Below, piece by piece: positions 44,571 to 55,408 of a stretch of DNA of 64,000 bases. A model generated the notes under the pieces. That model made no database searches. It was not told the origin of the DNA and saw only the letters and a list, made by a program, of their open reading frames with translations. The first letter of the stretch is position 1. Every line of letters begins with the position of its first letter. The stretch is from contig NW_004454239.1 in the NCBI RefSeq assembly GCF_000283155.1, positions 8,374,230-8,438,229 of the forward strand. Direction: 5' to 3'. The translations under genes were made by a program, and so were the position numbers. This DNA comes from Ceratotherium simum simum. Its lineage: Eukaryota; Chordata; Mammalia; Perissodactyla; Rhinocerotidae.

Positions 44571-44763
44571 TTTGTTTCTTTTGGTGAGGAAGATTCACCC
44601 TGAGCTAACATCTGGGCCAATCTTCCTCTATTTCATGTGTGGGACGCCTCCACAGCATGGCTGATGAGTGGAGTAGGTCCACGCCCGGCATCCGAACCTG
44701 CAAACCCAGGCCCTCGAAGCCCTGAGCGTGGGACTTTAACCACTCGGCCACGGGGCCGGCCCC
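44571..44763 (-). mobile_element. ERE SINE, minus strand
   Basis: A T-rich start, then 'ggtgaggaagattcaccctg', 'gctaacatctgggccaatcttcctc', a short body and the reversed head 'ccactcggccacggggccggccc'. It lies exactly between ERVL internal sequence and the next LTR. The flanking 'agttttt' on both sides hints at a short or decayed TSD. Confidence 0.93.
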
Positions 44764-45205
44764 TCCGTTAGTTTTTATTGTGTAACAAACCATCCCAAAA
44801 TTTAGTGGCTTAAAATAATTTTTTGTCTCATGATTCTATGAGTTGTTTGTGTTGTTCCTTTGCTGAGTTCACCTGGGATCCCTCATGCAACTGAATTTAA
44901 CTGGAGTGTTAGTGCAATGGGCAGACTTGCAGTCGACCCCCATTGGTCTCCTGTTCCTGGTATTCGCATCTTGGTGTAATCTTTTCCCCTGGAATATGGG
45001 CTGGGCTAGCAATTTGTAACTTGCTTCTAACCCACAGAACATGGCAAAGGTGATGTGGTGTCACTTGCCTGATTAGATTACAGAGATTGTAATTTCCATC
45101 TTGCTAGCTGACTTTCTCTATTGACTCTCCCCTTGCTGGTTTTGATGAAGCAAGTTGTCATGTTGGGTAGGCCTATGTGGCAAGAAACCAAGTATAGATC
45201 AAGAG
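44764..45205 (-). mobile_element. LTR, probably the 5' LTR of the minus-strand ERVL
   Basis: The sequence begins 'ttagtttttattgtgtaacaaaccatcccaaaatttagtggctta', a common antisense LTR start, and runs to 'gatgaagcaagttgtcatgttgggtaggcctatgtggcaagaaaccaag'. It adjoins the gag side of the ERVL internal region (apart from the ERE), which is where the 5' LTR of a minus-strand provirus should be. That linkage is inferred. The far end is masked by a microsatellite. Confidence 0.6.
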
Positions 45206-45212
45206 AATGGTG

Positions 45213-45385
45213 TCCTCATCATCCTCACCACCATCACCATCATCCTTACCACCATCACCACCACCACCATCATCCTCACCACCATCATCCTCACCACCAT
45301 CACCACAACCACCATCATCCTCACCATCACCATCATCCTCACTACCAACACCACCACCACCATCATCTTCATCACCACCTACACT
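45213..45385. repeat. Trinucleotide microsatellite (CAT/CAC/CCT)n
   Basis: About 58 triplets of CAT, CAC, CCT and relatives. All three plus frames stay open and give His-rich, Ile/Thr-rich and Ser/Pro-rich strings; the minus strand gives Gly/Asp-rich strings. These are repeat artefacts. Such arrays often vary in length between individuals. Confidence 0.96.
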
Positions 45386-46834
45386 ACTCTCCTTCATAGC
45401 CTTGACTCTTGATGGGTCATTCTCAACCATTGACTGACCAGTGGGGCAGAGCTATGCTGAGGATCTTTTTGCTCAAGCCCTGTCCTCCTAATTCAGCTGA
45501 TTCTGGAGCCAAAAGGACTTGTCTCCAACTTGCTTCTCACTGATCTACCTTCTCCAGCTCTGAGGAATCAGCTCTGGATGTGGCAGCCAGCACCAGTGGT
45601 TATCTAGGCTGCTGGTCTCCCCTCTCATCTGTCAGGCCTGTCTGAGAGCAGATCTCCAAGGCTCCTGGTCTCCCCTTCATGGGCAGTAGAGGAGGTGGGT
45701 GGTATAGTCCAGTGCTTGGCTAACAGGGGAGATCAGGCTCTCCCCTAAAGGGGACCAACTTTCTGGCCTCTCCTATGACCCTTTGTATAGAGAGACTCCC
45801 AAGGAATTCCTCCATATGCTTGGCGTTTGTCTGTTGTGACCACGTGACCCAGCTTACTAGCAGTGCACCTTATCTATTGATTCACCTGCCAGAGAGAGGA
45901 AGCTGGGGTTCTGGATCTGAGCTGCCCTACCCTGAAGAGGCTGGGCACACAGCTGTGCTTATGCTGAAGAAAGGCATTTCCCTTTCTCCCCATCCCCCGG
46001 TCTTGGAGACCTAGTGGGTGGGGTGGGGAAATGTTTTGATCGGGCTCTGGGAGTGAGGAAGCAGGATCCCAAAATTGTGTAGGCTGGCCTAATTTTGCTC
46101 CAGTGTTGCTCAAAGAGCCTCTAGAAATCCTTTCTTCCATCTGCTGCCTGCAGGCGGGAGTGAGCAGCCCTCCCTCCCCACAGCTGCTGGGAGACCCCGG
46201 GAAGGAGAGGCTGCTGTTCGCTTCTTTAAGAGGACATCTCTCCCCACAAATCCCGCCCCATCTCCCGCTCTCTGTTTTTCCTCTGGATCTCCCTCTCTGT
46301 ACTGCATCAGACAGAAAGAGGAGAGAAAAACAGCCAGCACTGTGCAAGAGAGACAAGACGGGTGCCAGAAGCTAGAAACAAGTGTGGAGCGGGAGCCGAA
46401 AGAGCTACGTGAGAGAAGAGCGGGTGCGGCTGATGTGCCACCAACAAGGCTCCTTCATGGATCGTCAAGGAGACCGAGGTCGGGGCACCATTTGATTTGG
46501 GAATAATTCAAATGGAGTTTTTCATTATTTTTTAAAGCAAGTCTTCTGTTGGAATAATAGGACATTACTAAACAGACTGATATAATTAACATCAGCATAA
46601 TCATCCATAAACCTAGTTTTCGAAGTCATGTGTTCTTGATCTTCTCTATGAAAAGGTTCAGATGTTCTTGGTCTATTTGTAAATGAATGACTTGTCACTC
46701 ACAGACCTTGCTGTACCAGGTTGAAGGAAAAGAAAGTCACCAAGCGGCACCCTTTCAACGGGGCCTCCCTTGAGCACCCTACTCAGAGTTGTGTCCTCAG
46801 CACTCCTCACCCCGCACTAGGGATCTTTAGCTGG
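45386..46834. other. Single-copy-looking sequence with an AT-rich conserved-looking block
   Basis: The region 46100-46480 is purine-rich and GC-balanced, and the 46480-46640 block turns AT-rich with 'gaataattcaaatgg' and 'tgatataattaacatcagcataatcatcc'. The latter looks like conserved noncoding DNA. Frames of 160 and 90 codons on opposite strands near 45874-46375 have no domain. Confidence 0.45.
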
Positions 46835-46918
46835 CTCATTAATGTAGCCCAAGTGCCTGGACCACTGCCTGGCATACAGTAGATATTTAATGCATGCTCT
46901 TAAGTGAATGAGTGAAGA
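46835..46918 (+). repeat. L2/MIR 3'-end fragment, plus strand
   Basis: 'ggaccactgcctggcatacagtagatatttaatgcatgc' followed by 'aatgagtga' is the conserved 3'-end wording shared by L2 and MIR. Confidence 0.7.
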
Positions 46919-46934
46919 AACTTTGAGAAAATAT

Positions 46935-47070
46935 TCTACCCCTAATTATGCAGATGAGGATACCAAGAGTTAGAGAGTTGGCACAATGCTGAGTGACCCG
47001 TAGCTGGAGCCAAGTCGAGGAGCTGGTGTCCTGGCATCTGAGCTGGTGCTCTCCGTGCTATGCTGGCAGG
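46935..47070 (-). repeat. Probable MIR, minus strand
   Basis: 'cagatgaggataccaagagttagagag' with downstream 'gctgagtgacccgtagctggagcc' and 'ctgagctggtgctctccgtgct' follows reversed MIR order but is diverged. Confidence 0.6.
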
Positions 47071-48834
47071 ATTCTCCTCCCTCCCTGCAAACCCTGGTTC
47101 GCCTTCCCTATCACCATGGTGATCATGCCCCATGCCACACACTTCTGGGCAATCTAAGGAGTGAGAAGGCCCCGTCTGTGCCCTGAAGGCAAACACCTAC
47201 TTAGCTGGGATGCGGGGAGCTTCTTCTGAGCACATGCCCCCAAAGTGACATCATTTCAGTAATGTGTTCGAAGACAGTGCATTGCCGTGCTGATTGTTAT
47301 GTCTGTGATGAAAAGTCTTGAGGAGGCAGAATGGAACAAAGACCAGGAGGCCTAGAGAGGACGGTCAAAGGGTGGTGTTGACCAGGGCGGTGAGATCCCA
47401 AAGCCCTCACCAGGCCTGTGTCCCCTGACGGCAGAACCTGGTGAAGCTGCTGCTGAAATCGGCCGTCACTGCACGCTTCTCAGCTCCGCTGCCCCCACAC
47501 TCCTGGGGCATCTGCTTCCTCTCGTTACTCCGCATCCGCTCCTCACCTTCTGTCCCTGCTCTACCCTAGCCCTGTCTGGCAAGCATGAGCCACCTGGAAG
47601 AAGGAGAGGCCTCCCTGGGCAGCTGTGCTTACGGGGTGAAATGGACCCATTTTGGGCTCCTGGTCATTTCCTCCTGCAGGACCTACAGCCTCACACTGCT
47701 TCCCCCGGGGCTGATTTCTCTGCTGGGAAGATGCCCCATGCCACAGCATGCTGCTTATCGTGCTGTGTGCTCCATGACTTATTTATTTTCTTGACTAGTC
47801 TGAGAAATATTTGGGTGTAGTTTTCTAAAAGCTTTAATGAAGTCTCAGTCTACTTACCCTTCTGTGCCCAGCCCTGAGCTAGGTACTGAGAGCAGCCGCT
47901 GGCCTGGCCCAGAGCTGGAAGTGTCCCGGGCAGGATGAGGCAGATAAGCAGTGTCCACCAAGAACTAGAAAGGAAGCAGGGAGAGGTGTGAGCTGAAGCA
48001 ACCTGGGAAGGCTCCCTGGGAGTGGTGGGCTGCCACGAAGCTCTGATTCAATGTGCTGGCTCTCCACAGAAGCTAAGGCTCAGCAGGTTTAACCATGAAA
48101 GTGAACATCACCAAGCTTAGTGCAGCCTGTTGGTTCCCAGCACCTGTGCTGGGGACCTTGGTAGGGCTCTCTCTGTCACCTCAATAGAGGCGTCATGGGA
48201 GGGTGTGCAGAGGGGCAGGGCCGTCTGAGGTTGGGGTGCTGGACTGTAAAGCTCGGCTGGGGAAGGGTCTAACGGGCATCCTGCCTGCTCTGAGCAGCTG
48301 CAACATCCCTGTGTAGGCTTCCCAAAGGGAAGAGCTGACACGGTGGCTCAGGAGACAGTTGCTGAGTACATTGTGGGATGTGCAGGAGCAAACCTGTGTC
48401 CATGGATAAGTCCTTGCTGTCTATCTGTCAATCTAGATATTTCTGGTCTACCAAGTAGCTTAAATTATACCCACTCCTGACGATTTGCATCCTCTGCAGG
48501 CTTTATTTTCTTTAAAAACAAACAAACAAATTGTGCTGCAATCTGAGGAACACTTATGCAATGTCTGTGCTATTTGTTGGTGGATACGAGAGAAGGAGTG
48601 GACTGTACACGTCTGTGGTGGGGCTGCCGAGCTCTCTGACAGGCAGCAGGCCCTGCCCATGGCCCACACCAGGGGCTCGTGTCATAGCAGGGCGGGGGCA
48701 CTGTGGGAGGAACCTGCTCTGCATGGTGGGTCTGTTCCTCAAGGGGCAGAAGGGACCAAGTTAAACAATTCTGCTCTGTGGAAGTCAATAACCATATTTT
48801 GAGACCAACATCAATTCTGTATAGTATTTGATTT
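47071..48834. other. Single-copy-looking sequence, no gene identified
   Basis: No recognised repeat or gene. A short (AAAC)n run lies near 48517-48532. Several frames under 110 codons have no domain. Confidence 0.45.
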
Positions 48835-49030
48835 AAAATACTTTGTAGTTCACTAAATATTTTCCTAGAATTTCTCATTTGTTCCTGACAACTAAGGGTG
48901 AGGGAGTTAGAGGAGAAAGTATCGATCCCATTTTATGATGAGGACGTGGAGCCTCGGAAGGGCTCTGTCCAGCGGAAGTGGAGCCAAACCCAGACAGCCC
49001 AGGTTCCCAGGTGCTGGGGTTTGAACTGAG
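48835..49030 (-). repeat. MIR-like SINE, minus strand
   Basis: 'ttctcatttgttcctgacaac', 'atcccattttatgatgaggacgtggagcctcgg' and a terminal 'caggtgctggggtttgaactgag' give a plausible reversed MIR, somewhat diverged. Confidence 0.65.
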
Positions 49031-49278
49031 CCCTGCAGGGGATGCGGATGAGACTGGGAGCCAGGATGTGCCTCTGGCCTCGAGCAGCAGTCCCAGGGAG
49101 GACCTCGCTAACAGACACTGATGACAACAGGGCTCTGTCTGTGAGCTGTGGTGTGGTGATGGCGCAGTTCCTGATTTTCATTGTCTGTGCCTTTTCCTGA
49201 AGGCTGTGTCGTCGGGGGAAGCACTGGGGCTGAAGCTCCCTGGTCGTACCGACAAGACGCTCCTGGCCCTCAGGAGCG

Positions 49279-49470
49279 GGGGCTGCCAGACTGACTTAGC
49301 AAATAAAAATACAAAATGCCCAGGTAAATTTTCATTTCAGATGAATAACGAATAACTTTTTAGTATACATATGCCCCAAATATTGCATGGGACACACTTA
49401 TAAAAAGAATTCTTTGTTTAGATGAATGTCAAATTTAAGCAGGCATCTTGTAGTTTATCTGGTAACCCTA
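49279..49470. mobile_element. Palindromic MITE-like DNA transposon
   Basis: The left arm ('gggctgccagactga...aaatgcccaggtaaatttt') and the right arm ('tcaaatttaagcaggcatcttgtagtttatctggtaaccct') are imperfect reverse complements over roughly 70-80 bases each, around a centre near 49375. This near-complete palindrome matches a short nonautonomous mammalian DNA-transposon family (MER53-like by memory). It has no coding capacity. Confidence 0.8.
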
Positions 49471-51417
49471 TCAGCAGGTTAAGGCATTTAAAGAACATTG
49501 TTTTTCTAGCTACCCGCTACCCTATCTAGTGCCCCACCTTCTGGGCCTGCCTCACCAGGGCCAGGCAGAATATCCCACTTGGACAAGGGCCCTCTACAGA
49601 CAAGACAGCATAGCTCAGAGGAGAGAGACCCACGGTGAGATTTCAGGCCAAGGTAGCTGGGGGAGTGCAGGTTCTCAAGATCTCGGGTTCCCATCAGAGG
49701 CACAGCAGTGGCCCTGCTGCCTTCTGCCCAGTGGACCCTGGTGCGGCTAGGCAGAAAGGTCTCTGCAACGGCATGGTCATACATCTGTCACTTTTTCCTT
49801 TCTCACTCCTGAAACCACTGGACAGACTGTTTTTAAACACATGCCATCTAGAATTCCAGGGACCTCAGCAGAGGTGGGTCGGGCATCATGGCCCGTGTCC
49901 CCTCCCCAGACACCAGCACGTGTGCCCTCCGTCCAGCAGGGACCCCCACCAGCGTAGGCATACCCACTCACTCGAGCACCTGCTCACCTTCCATGCCTTG
50001 CCAGCGGCTGGAGGGGCTGGCCTGTTCTCACATGTTCTTTCCATTTACAGGTTTAATTTAGATCAACATGAAAAAAGTCGTGGACTGCTTTTTCTGCAGG
50101 CTGAGTGAACGCTGCTTAATTTCTGGGAGAAATAGGGGGAGCTGTGAGGGGTCGTCTTCCTCTATGGTCTAAGGAAAGGAAGGAAGCTGGGAGCTCCTGG
50201 GATGATTGCTGTCCCCCTGAGGTCTGCCCACACCCCTGCTGGACTTATCAGAGTAGAGTTCCTGAGGGTGCTGGCAGGCTGGGCCCTGGAGACAGAGCAG
50301 TCACGGACAGAGGAGAGTGTTCTGTCTCTGCAACGGCCAGGGACTCAAAGAGGCCTCACAGTGGACAGCCCTGACGCTGGGCTGGCAGCTTCCTAGCTAC
50401 TGCTCTTCTCCAGCAGCCTCTGTCTCTACAACTGGGGCTCACATGGTTGGGCCCCAGCAGCAGAGGGGCTGGGACATCAGGGCAGAGAGAAGTCACAGCA
50501 CCGGCCCCTCCTGGCTGGAGGCACACGTGACGTGTGTGTGGCTCCTCTCTCTGGAGGGGGGCCTCTGGACGTTGAGAAACCTGTCCTCCAGCGGGGAGAG
50601 CATGGACGCTAGCCTCAGAGGCTCCCTGCCTCAGCACAGTTGCCAGTGGCCAGCGTCTTGGTTTTCTCGTATTATGAATTATTCCTGCCGTCTCCTACAC
50701 AAGAAGGGTGAAGGAAAGTGAAGTAAGGCTTGTACCAGTGCCGGCCACCCCTCCTCAAGGCCTCCAAGACCATTTCCATTCTGATCAGTGTGATTTTGAA
50801 ATGCAGCTGTGTTTTCATTCCATCCTGTAATCTTCCCCCACCCAGATTCAATTTAGATTAAGAAGAACAAAGGCAGGGTATGTTTGCCTTCAGCTCCATC
50901 AGCGGTGCCATAGTTCAGCTGTCACCTCCCCCCACCAAGCCTCTCACCCTGCCGTCTGGAAGGGAACAGAAACAGGGAGGGCCTCCTAGAGCAGATGGGG
51001 TGGGACGCCGTTGGAGCCATCGCACCCTGAGGTTAATCCTTTCCTCCTGGTGTCCCTGCGTGTATTCTCGTCACCCTTACCTGTCACTCGGGGTCCGTGT
51101 GCCTCCTCCAGGGAAGGAGTCTCCAGGCGCTTGGCTTCCTGAGTTCTGCAGCTCTGAGTCCCTCCACAGTCCTCTACCATCTGGTTTTCCTGCACAAACC
51201 AGAATAGGAAGGTCTTGCTTGGTGAGGAAGTCACAGCCTCCTTGCGCCTTCTGAACACCCTCACCACTTCCTGCCACCACCCAGAATCTACACTCTTCAG
51301 CTTACCTTCTTCCTCAGCCCTCCACCTGTGTCCTCACCTGGGCCCTGACTCCACAGCAGCCGTGACAGGGGATGGCTGGTACACAGAATGCTAGTATGTG
51401 CCCGGGGAGACCCTAAT
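49471..51417. other. Single-copy-looking sequence, no gene identified
   Basis: Frames of 120-157 codons (for example 49635-50108 and 50317-50721, both +) have no recognisable domain or splice context. No repeat was recognised. Confidence 0.45.
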
Positions 51418-51540
51418 GTGTGGTGACTACGAGCGTGGGCTCTGAGCACAGGTTGTTCATGTGAGACTCCTGGCCCCACACTTGCAAGCTGTGCAACCTT
51501 ATACAGACCACTTACCCCCGGGCCTTCTTTTCTGCTCTGG
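51418..51540 (+). repeat. MIR SINE, plus strand
   Basis: 'gtggtgactacgagcgtgggctctgagcacaggttg', 'tgagactcctggccccacac' and 'gctgtgcaaccttatacagaccacttacc' follow the MIR head-to-core order. The 3' part is lost. Confidence 0.75.
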
Positions 51541-52324
51541 CCTCTCCACTTCTCATGGGTGAAAAAGCTCGAAGGGTCAGAGGGGATACGTCCACCAGAA
51601 GCCCATGCTCCACTTCCAACCCATACTCTGTCTACTCAGGTCCTTGGAATTCCCTGCTCAAGCAGCTTCGAGCCCACTTCCAGGGTCTGCACAGGTCACT
51701 TCCTTGGGCCTGTCCTCTTGAGTGTGGACTGCTCTGCCATGTGCATCCTCTTAGGCTAAGGAAGGACACAGATTGGACTAGGGTTGGACAGGTGGTCTGC
51801 AGTATCCACACACATGCATGTGAGACCCTCCTCCCACACACACAAAGCAGCAAAACTGGGAGTGGAAAGAGAGAGGATACAGACAGGGAGAAGGGGACGA
51901 AGGTTGGTGGCCAATGCTTCCTGCCTGCACTACCATGTTCCTTCCAGCGTGGAGTTCTGAGGGGCCCAAGAATTCTAAATTCAACCTGCCCTCCAGATCA
52001 TGGGAGGATAGAACATCTTTTGTACAACAGTTTGTTGGCTTGCTTTATAATTGAAAAATATTTAGACATACGGTCTGTGGATGTCTACGTGTACTCATAT
52101 CCTGGTCTTTGACTAGGATATTCCCCACGTGTTATCAAGGGCTTCCCTAGTCCTTGATAAGTAGGATGTTTTGCTTCCACATCCCATCTGCATGTCCTGG
52201 GGAAGCCTTAAATTTCCCCAAGATTTGTAGTGAAACCCAAAGATTCAGGTTCTTAGCTTCTTAAGGTGCTCTCAGTCCTTAGAGACTCAGTTTCCATCTC
52301 AAGAGGGCTTCCCATGGTAGTCCT
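51541..52324. other. Unannotated interval
   Basis: The longest open frame of the window (185 codons, 51555-52112, +) lies here but shows no domain, signal peptide or repeat pattern, and competes with other frames. I read it as chance. The right part may already belong to decayed ERV sequence. Confidence 0.45.
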
Positions 52325-53170
52325 TTGTGTTGTGATAAAAAAAATATATATTTGATCTTTGTCCCTGGTTCACAACAAAGACCTCCTAAAACTCGGGTAA
52401 TTTCCTGAGTGATGGGGACTACAGGAGGATATTTTCTTCTTGACACAGAGCCCCTAAAACCCTTGGGATTTCCTGGGTGATGGGAGCCTCTTTTGCTCTA
52501 ATGGAGTGACTCTGGGGGGGACTCTAGACAGCTTCAGGATGAGGGTTGTTTGCCAGAAAGACCAAGCCTTGATTAGAAGCCTAGAACTTCCAGCCCTGCT
52601 CCCCTCAACCTCCAGGAGTGGAGAGGGCTGGAGACTGTTAATAATTGATCATACCTATGTGATGAAACCTCCAAAACAGCCCCTAAATGACAGGGTTCAG
52701 TGAGTCTCCAGGCTGGTGAATGTATGCATGTGCCAGGAGGGTGGCTCACCCCGACACCATGGGAACAGAAACTCTTGTGCTCAGGACTCTCCGGACCTCG
52801 CCCTATGTACCTCTTCATCTGGCTGTTTATCTGTAGGCTTTATAAAATTCATGATAATAAGGCTATAAATGTAAGGAAAGTGCTTCCCTGAGTTCTGTGA
52901 GCTGTTCTAGCACATTACAGAACCTGATGAGGGGGTCATGGGTTGATTTATAGCCAGTCCATCAGAAGTACAGAAGGCCCGGGACTTGTGACTGGCATCT
53001 GAAATAGGGGCAGTCTTGAGATGCTGAGCCGTTAACCTGTGGGGTCTGATGCTAACTCCAGGTAGTTAGTGTCAGAATTGAATTAAATTGTGAGACACCC
53101 AGTTGCTGTTAGGAGAGTTGGAGAATCGGTTGTTGGTGTGAGGAGAAACCACACACATGTGATGTCAGAC
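52325..53170 (+). mobile_element. Long ERV-type LTR, plus strand
   Basis: Sense-order wording of a common LTR: 'ggtaatttcctgagtgatgggg', 'aatggagtgactctgg', 'tgatgaaacctccaaaacagcccc', 'gttcagtgagtctccaggctggtgaa', 'tacctcttcatctggctgttt', a 'gataataaggctataaatgtaagg' polyadenylation region, then 'agttctgtgagctgttctagc', 'gatttatagccagtccatcagaagtacag', 'gtgtcagaattgaattaaattgtgagacacccag'. It is about 850 bp with no internal sequence attached, probably a solo LTR. Family not assigned; ends approximate. Confidence 0.75.
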
Positions 53171-55235
53171 ATGCTCTGTGGGTAGGAACAGATCATGGTA
53201 TCCTTCCACACAAACAACTAGCCCTCTGACCCGGGAATTCCAGCCAATAACTCCTTTTGCATCTCATTAGGAAAAGTTGGGCCTTTGGGGCAGAAGAAGT
53301 GTGGTCCAGAAAGGAGGAAGAGGTGCTGGAGGGGAAGCCGGAGAGCACTTCCTCTCCTCCTGCTCTGAGCCTTGGTGTCCACTGAACCTAGAGACACCCT
53401 GGGTAAAGCCCTTTACTGCCTGCTGCCCTGCCCGGTCCTGAAAATTCTAACCCCTCTCGCCCTGGCTTCTCGGAAGTATCGAGAGGCGGGAAGGGTGCAG
53501 CCCACACACTGCCAAGCAAGCGGGCGGCCTTCTAGCATGACCGTGTGTCGTGGATGGCCTGGCTGCTCTCCCCCTGCTCTGTAAGCTGCTGGCAAGCTGG
53601 CCTGAGTCATGTCTGAGCATCCCCATCCCCACTGAAGGGGCGAGCATAAGACCCTTCGTGGAGCGACGCTCTTGCTTTGAGCGTGTGTGACTTGAGCACG
53701 CACAGTTAAGTCTTACCCCCAGTCAGGCTGTACACGCCCAGCCCAGCACAGGGAGGGCCCAGAGCACAGGATGGCCCTACTCTTTGGGTTTTGAGACCTC
53801 ACACTCTGAAGAGGATATAAAATAGCTATATCCAAATTTCACAGACCTAGGTCCAAATGATGGATATTTACATCCAAAGTTTTTAACTCCCACAGAACAT
53901 TCTTTCCCTGCTCCAGTTTGCAGATTGGAGTACGAGGAACATCTCCAGGACAGCAAGGAGAGGGGAGGAAGGGGGTGGGGGGCTGACTCAGTCTGCACGT
54001 AGTCAGGGCTTCTGCCTTTTGAGGACTAGAGATTCACGATAGATTAACGCTCGTGGCTGCTCTGAAGGGAATGGAATTATTAATAATCTATTCCTGATGG
54101 AATAAGGCTTTGCTTCCCTCACCCCGCCCTGTCACTGGCTGAGAAAGGCTGGGGGGGCCCCATTAATCACCATGTTCTGATGTTCCTGCCTGCTCTATAG
54201 TCACAGGAATGAAGGTATTGCTCAGAAAACACGTGAGGGATTCTTACAACACAGACACTGTGAAGGCATTATTTTCATTGTCATGTTGTTTGATGGTTTC
54301 ACAATTTTAATAAAAGAACTGGGTTTTAGACTCGAAGGAGCGATTAATAAAGGAGTCCACAGACGCATGGTGATGGTTGAAGTGCTCTCCCCAAGAGCAG
54401 GCTGAGCTCTTGATGGGTCTGAGGGCCGCAGTGCCTCCCCTGCTCTCCAGGACAGAGGCCTGTGCTCCTGGCTCAGCCTCGAACCCCTCCTCCCAACCTC
54501 ACAGGCCACTCCTGCTGGAGGTCGAAAGGTGAAATATTTGCACCCTCTAAATGGAGAGAAAAATGAACAAATAAGAAGCTTTTAACTACTTGCCTGTGTC
54601 AGGCCTTTCTCAGATGTCGTGACAGAAACCCAGCTCTGATTTAAGACAAAAAGAAGTGGGGTGGGGAGGGACAGACGGATTGGCATAAAGAACTGCGAAC
54701 GCCAGGAGGGTAGGAGTCCCTTAGGGCATGGGCATGGCTCAATCCAGGGATGCAAAGTCCTTGGGACCCCACCATTTCCTTCCAGCCCCTGGCGCCGCTT
54801 CCCTCTGTGCCGGTGGCTTTCTCCGGCTGCCCCCAGCCCCCAGCCGCTGCAGCCGCACCTCTGCTGCCTGAGAGGAGCCTTCCTGGAGCTGCTTTGCTCC
54901 TGAACCCTGCTGACCCCTGCACTTGTCTGTTTGTGTCTGCCTCCCCCTGGCGAGAGCAGGGCTGTGCCGGTTCACTGCTTTCTAGCTGGAGCCTCCAACA
55001 GAGAAGGCTGTCACCTACTGGTTGGATCAATGAATGAGCCCCATGAAGTAGTGTGTTTGTGATCTTCACCTTCTGGATAAGGAGGCTGAGATTCAGAGAG
55101 AAGGTCACTCAGCTCACACGTGGCAGGGCCCAGGTTTGAACCCACATCACGTGACTTCGGACCCTCCTATTATGACCACTGCACGGGAGAGCGCTGGCAC
55201 TCAGCACCCACCTGAGCTGGGGCTAGGAGGCCCTG
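53171..55235. other. Single-copy-looking sequence, no gene identified
   Basis: The block at 54045-54370 includes 'ggaattattaataatctattcctgatgg' and a long run of non-repetitive AT-rich sequence that looks like conserved noncoding DNA. Frames up to 155 codons (54641-55108, -) have no recognised domain. Confidence 0.45.
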
Positions 55236-55408
55236 GAGAGAGAGGGAGGGAGGGAGGGAAAGAGAGGGCAGGGGAGAAAGGAGAGAGAAGGAAGAAAGAG
55301 TGGGGAGAGAGAAGGGAGAGAGCTGAGAGAGGGAGAGGGAGGGGAAAAGAAAGAGAAAAGGGAGGAGAGGAGAGGGGACAGGGTGAGGGAAGAGGGGGAC
55401 AGAGATAC
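55236..55408. repeat. GA-rich polypurine tract
   Basis: About 170 bases are almost entirely A and G on the plus strand, starting with (GGGA)n and continuing as irregular GAGA, GGGAGA and GGAAA runs. It can form triplex (H-DNA) structure and gives spurious Arg/Glu/Gly-rich and Ser/Leu/Pro-rich frames. Confidence 0.94.

Noticed and set aside
45121..45399. His-rich open frame (+), metal-binding-like
   Set aside because: It is the translation of a CAT/CAC microsatellite at the edge of an LTR. All frames stay open there.
51555..52112. Longest open frame (185 codons, +)
   Set aside because: No recognisable domain, signal peptide, repeat pattern or splice context. Overlapping frames in other phases are similarly long, as expected in GC-balanced DNA.
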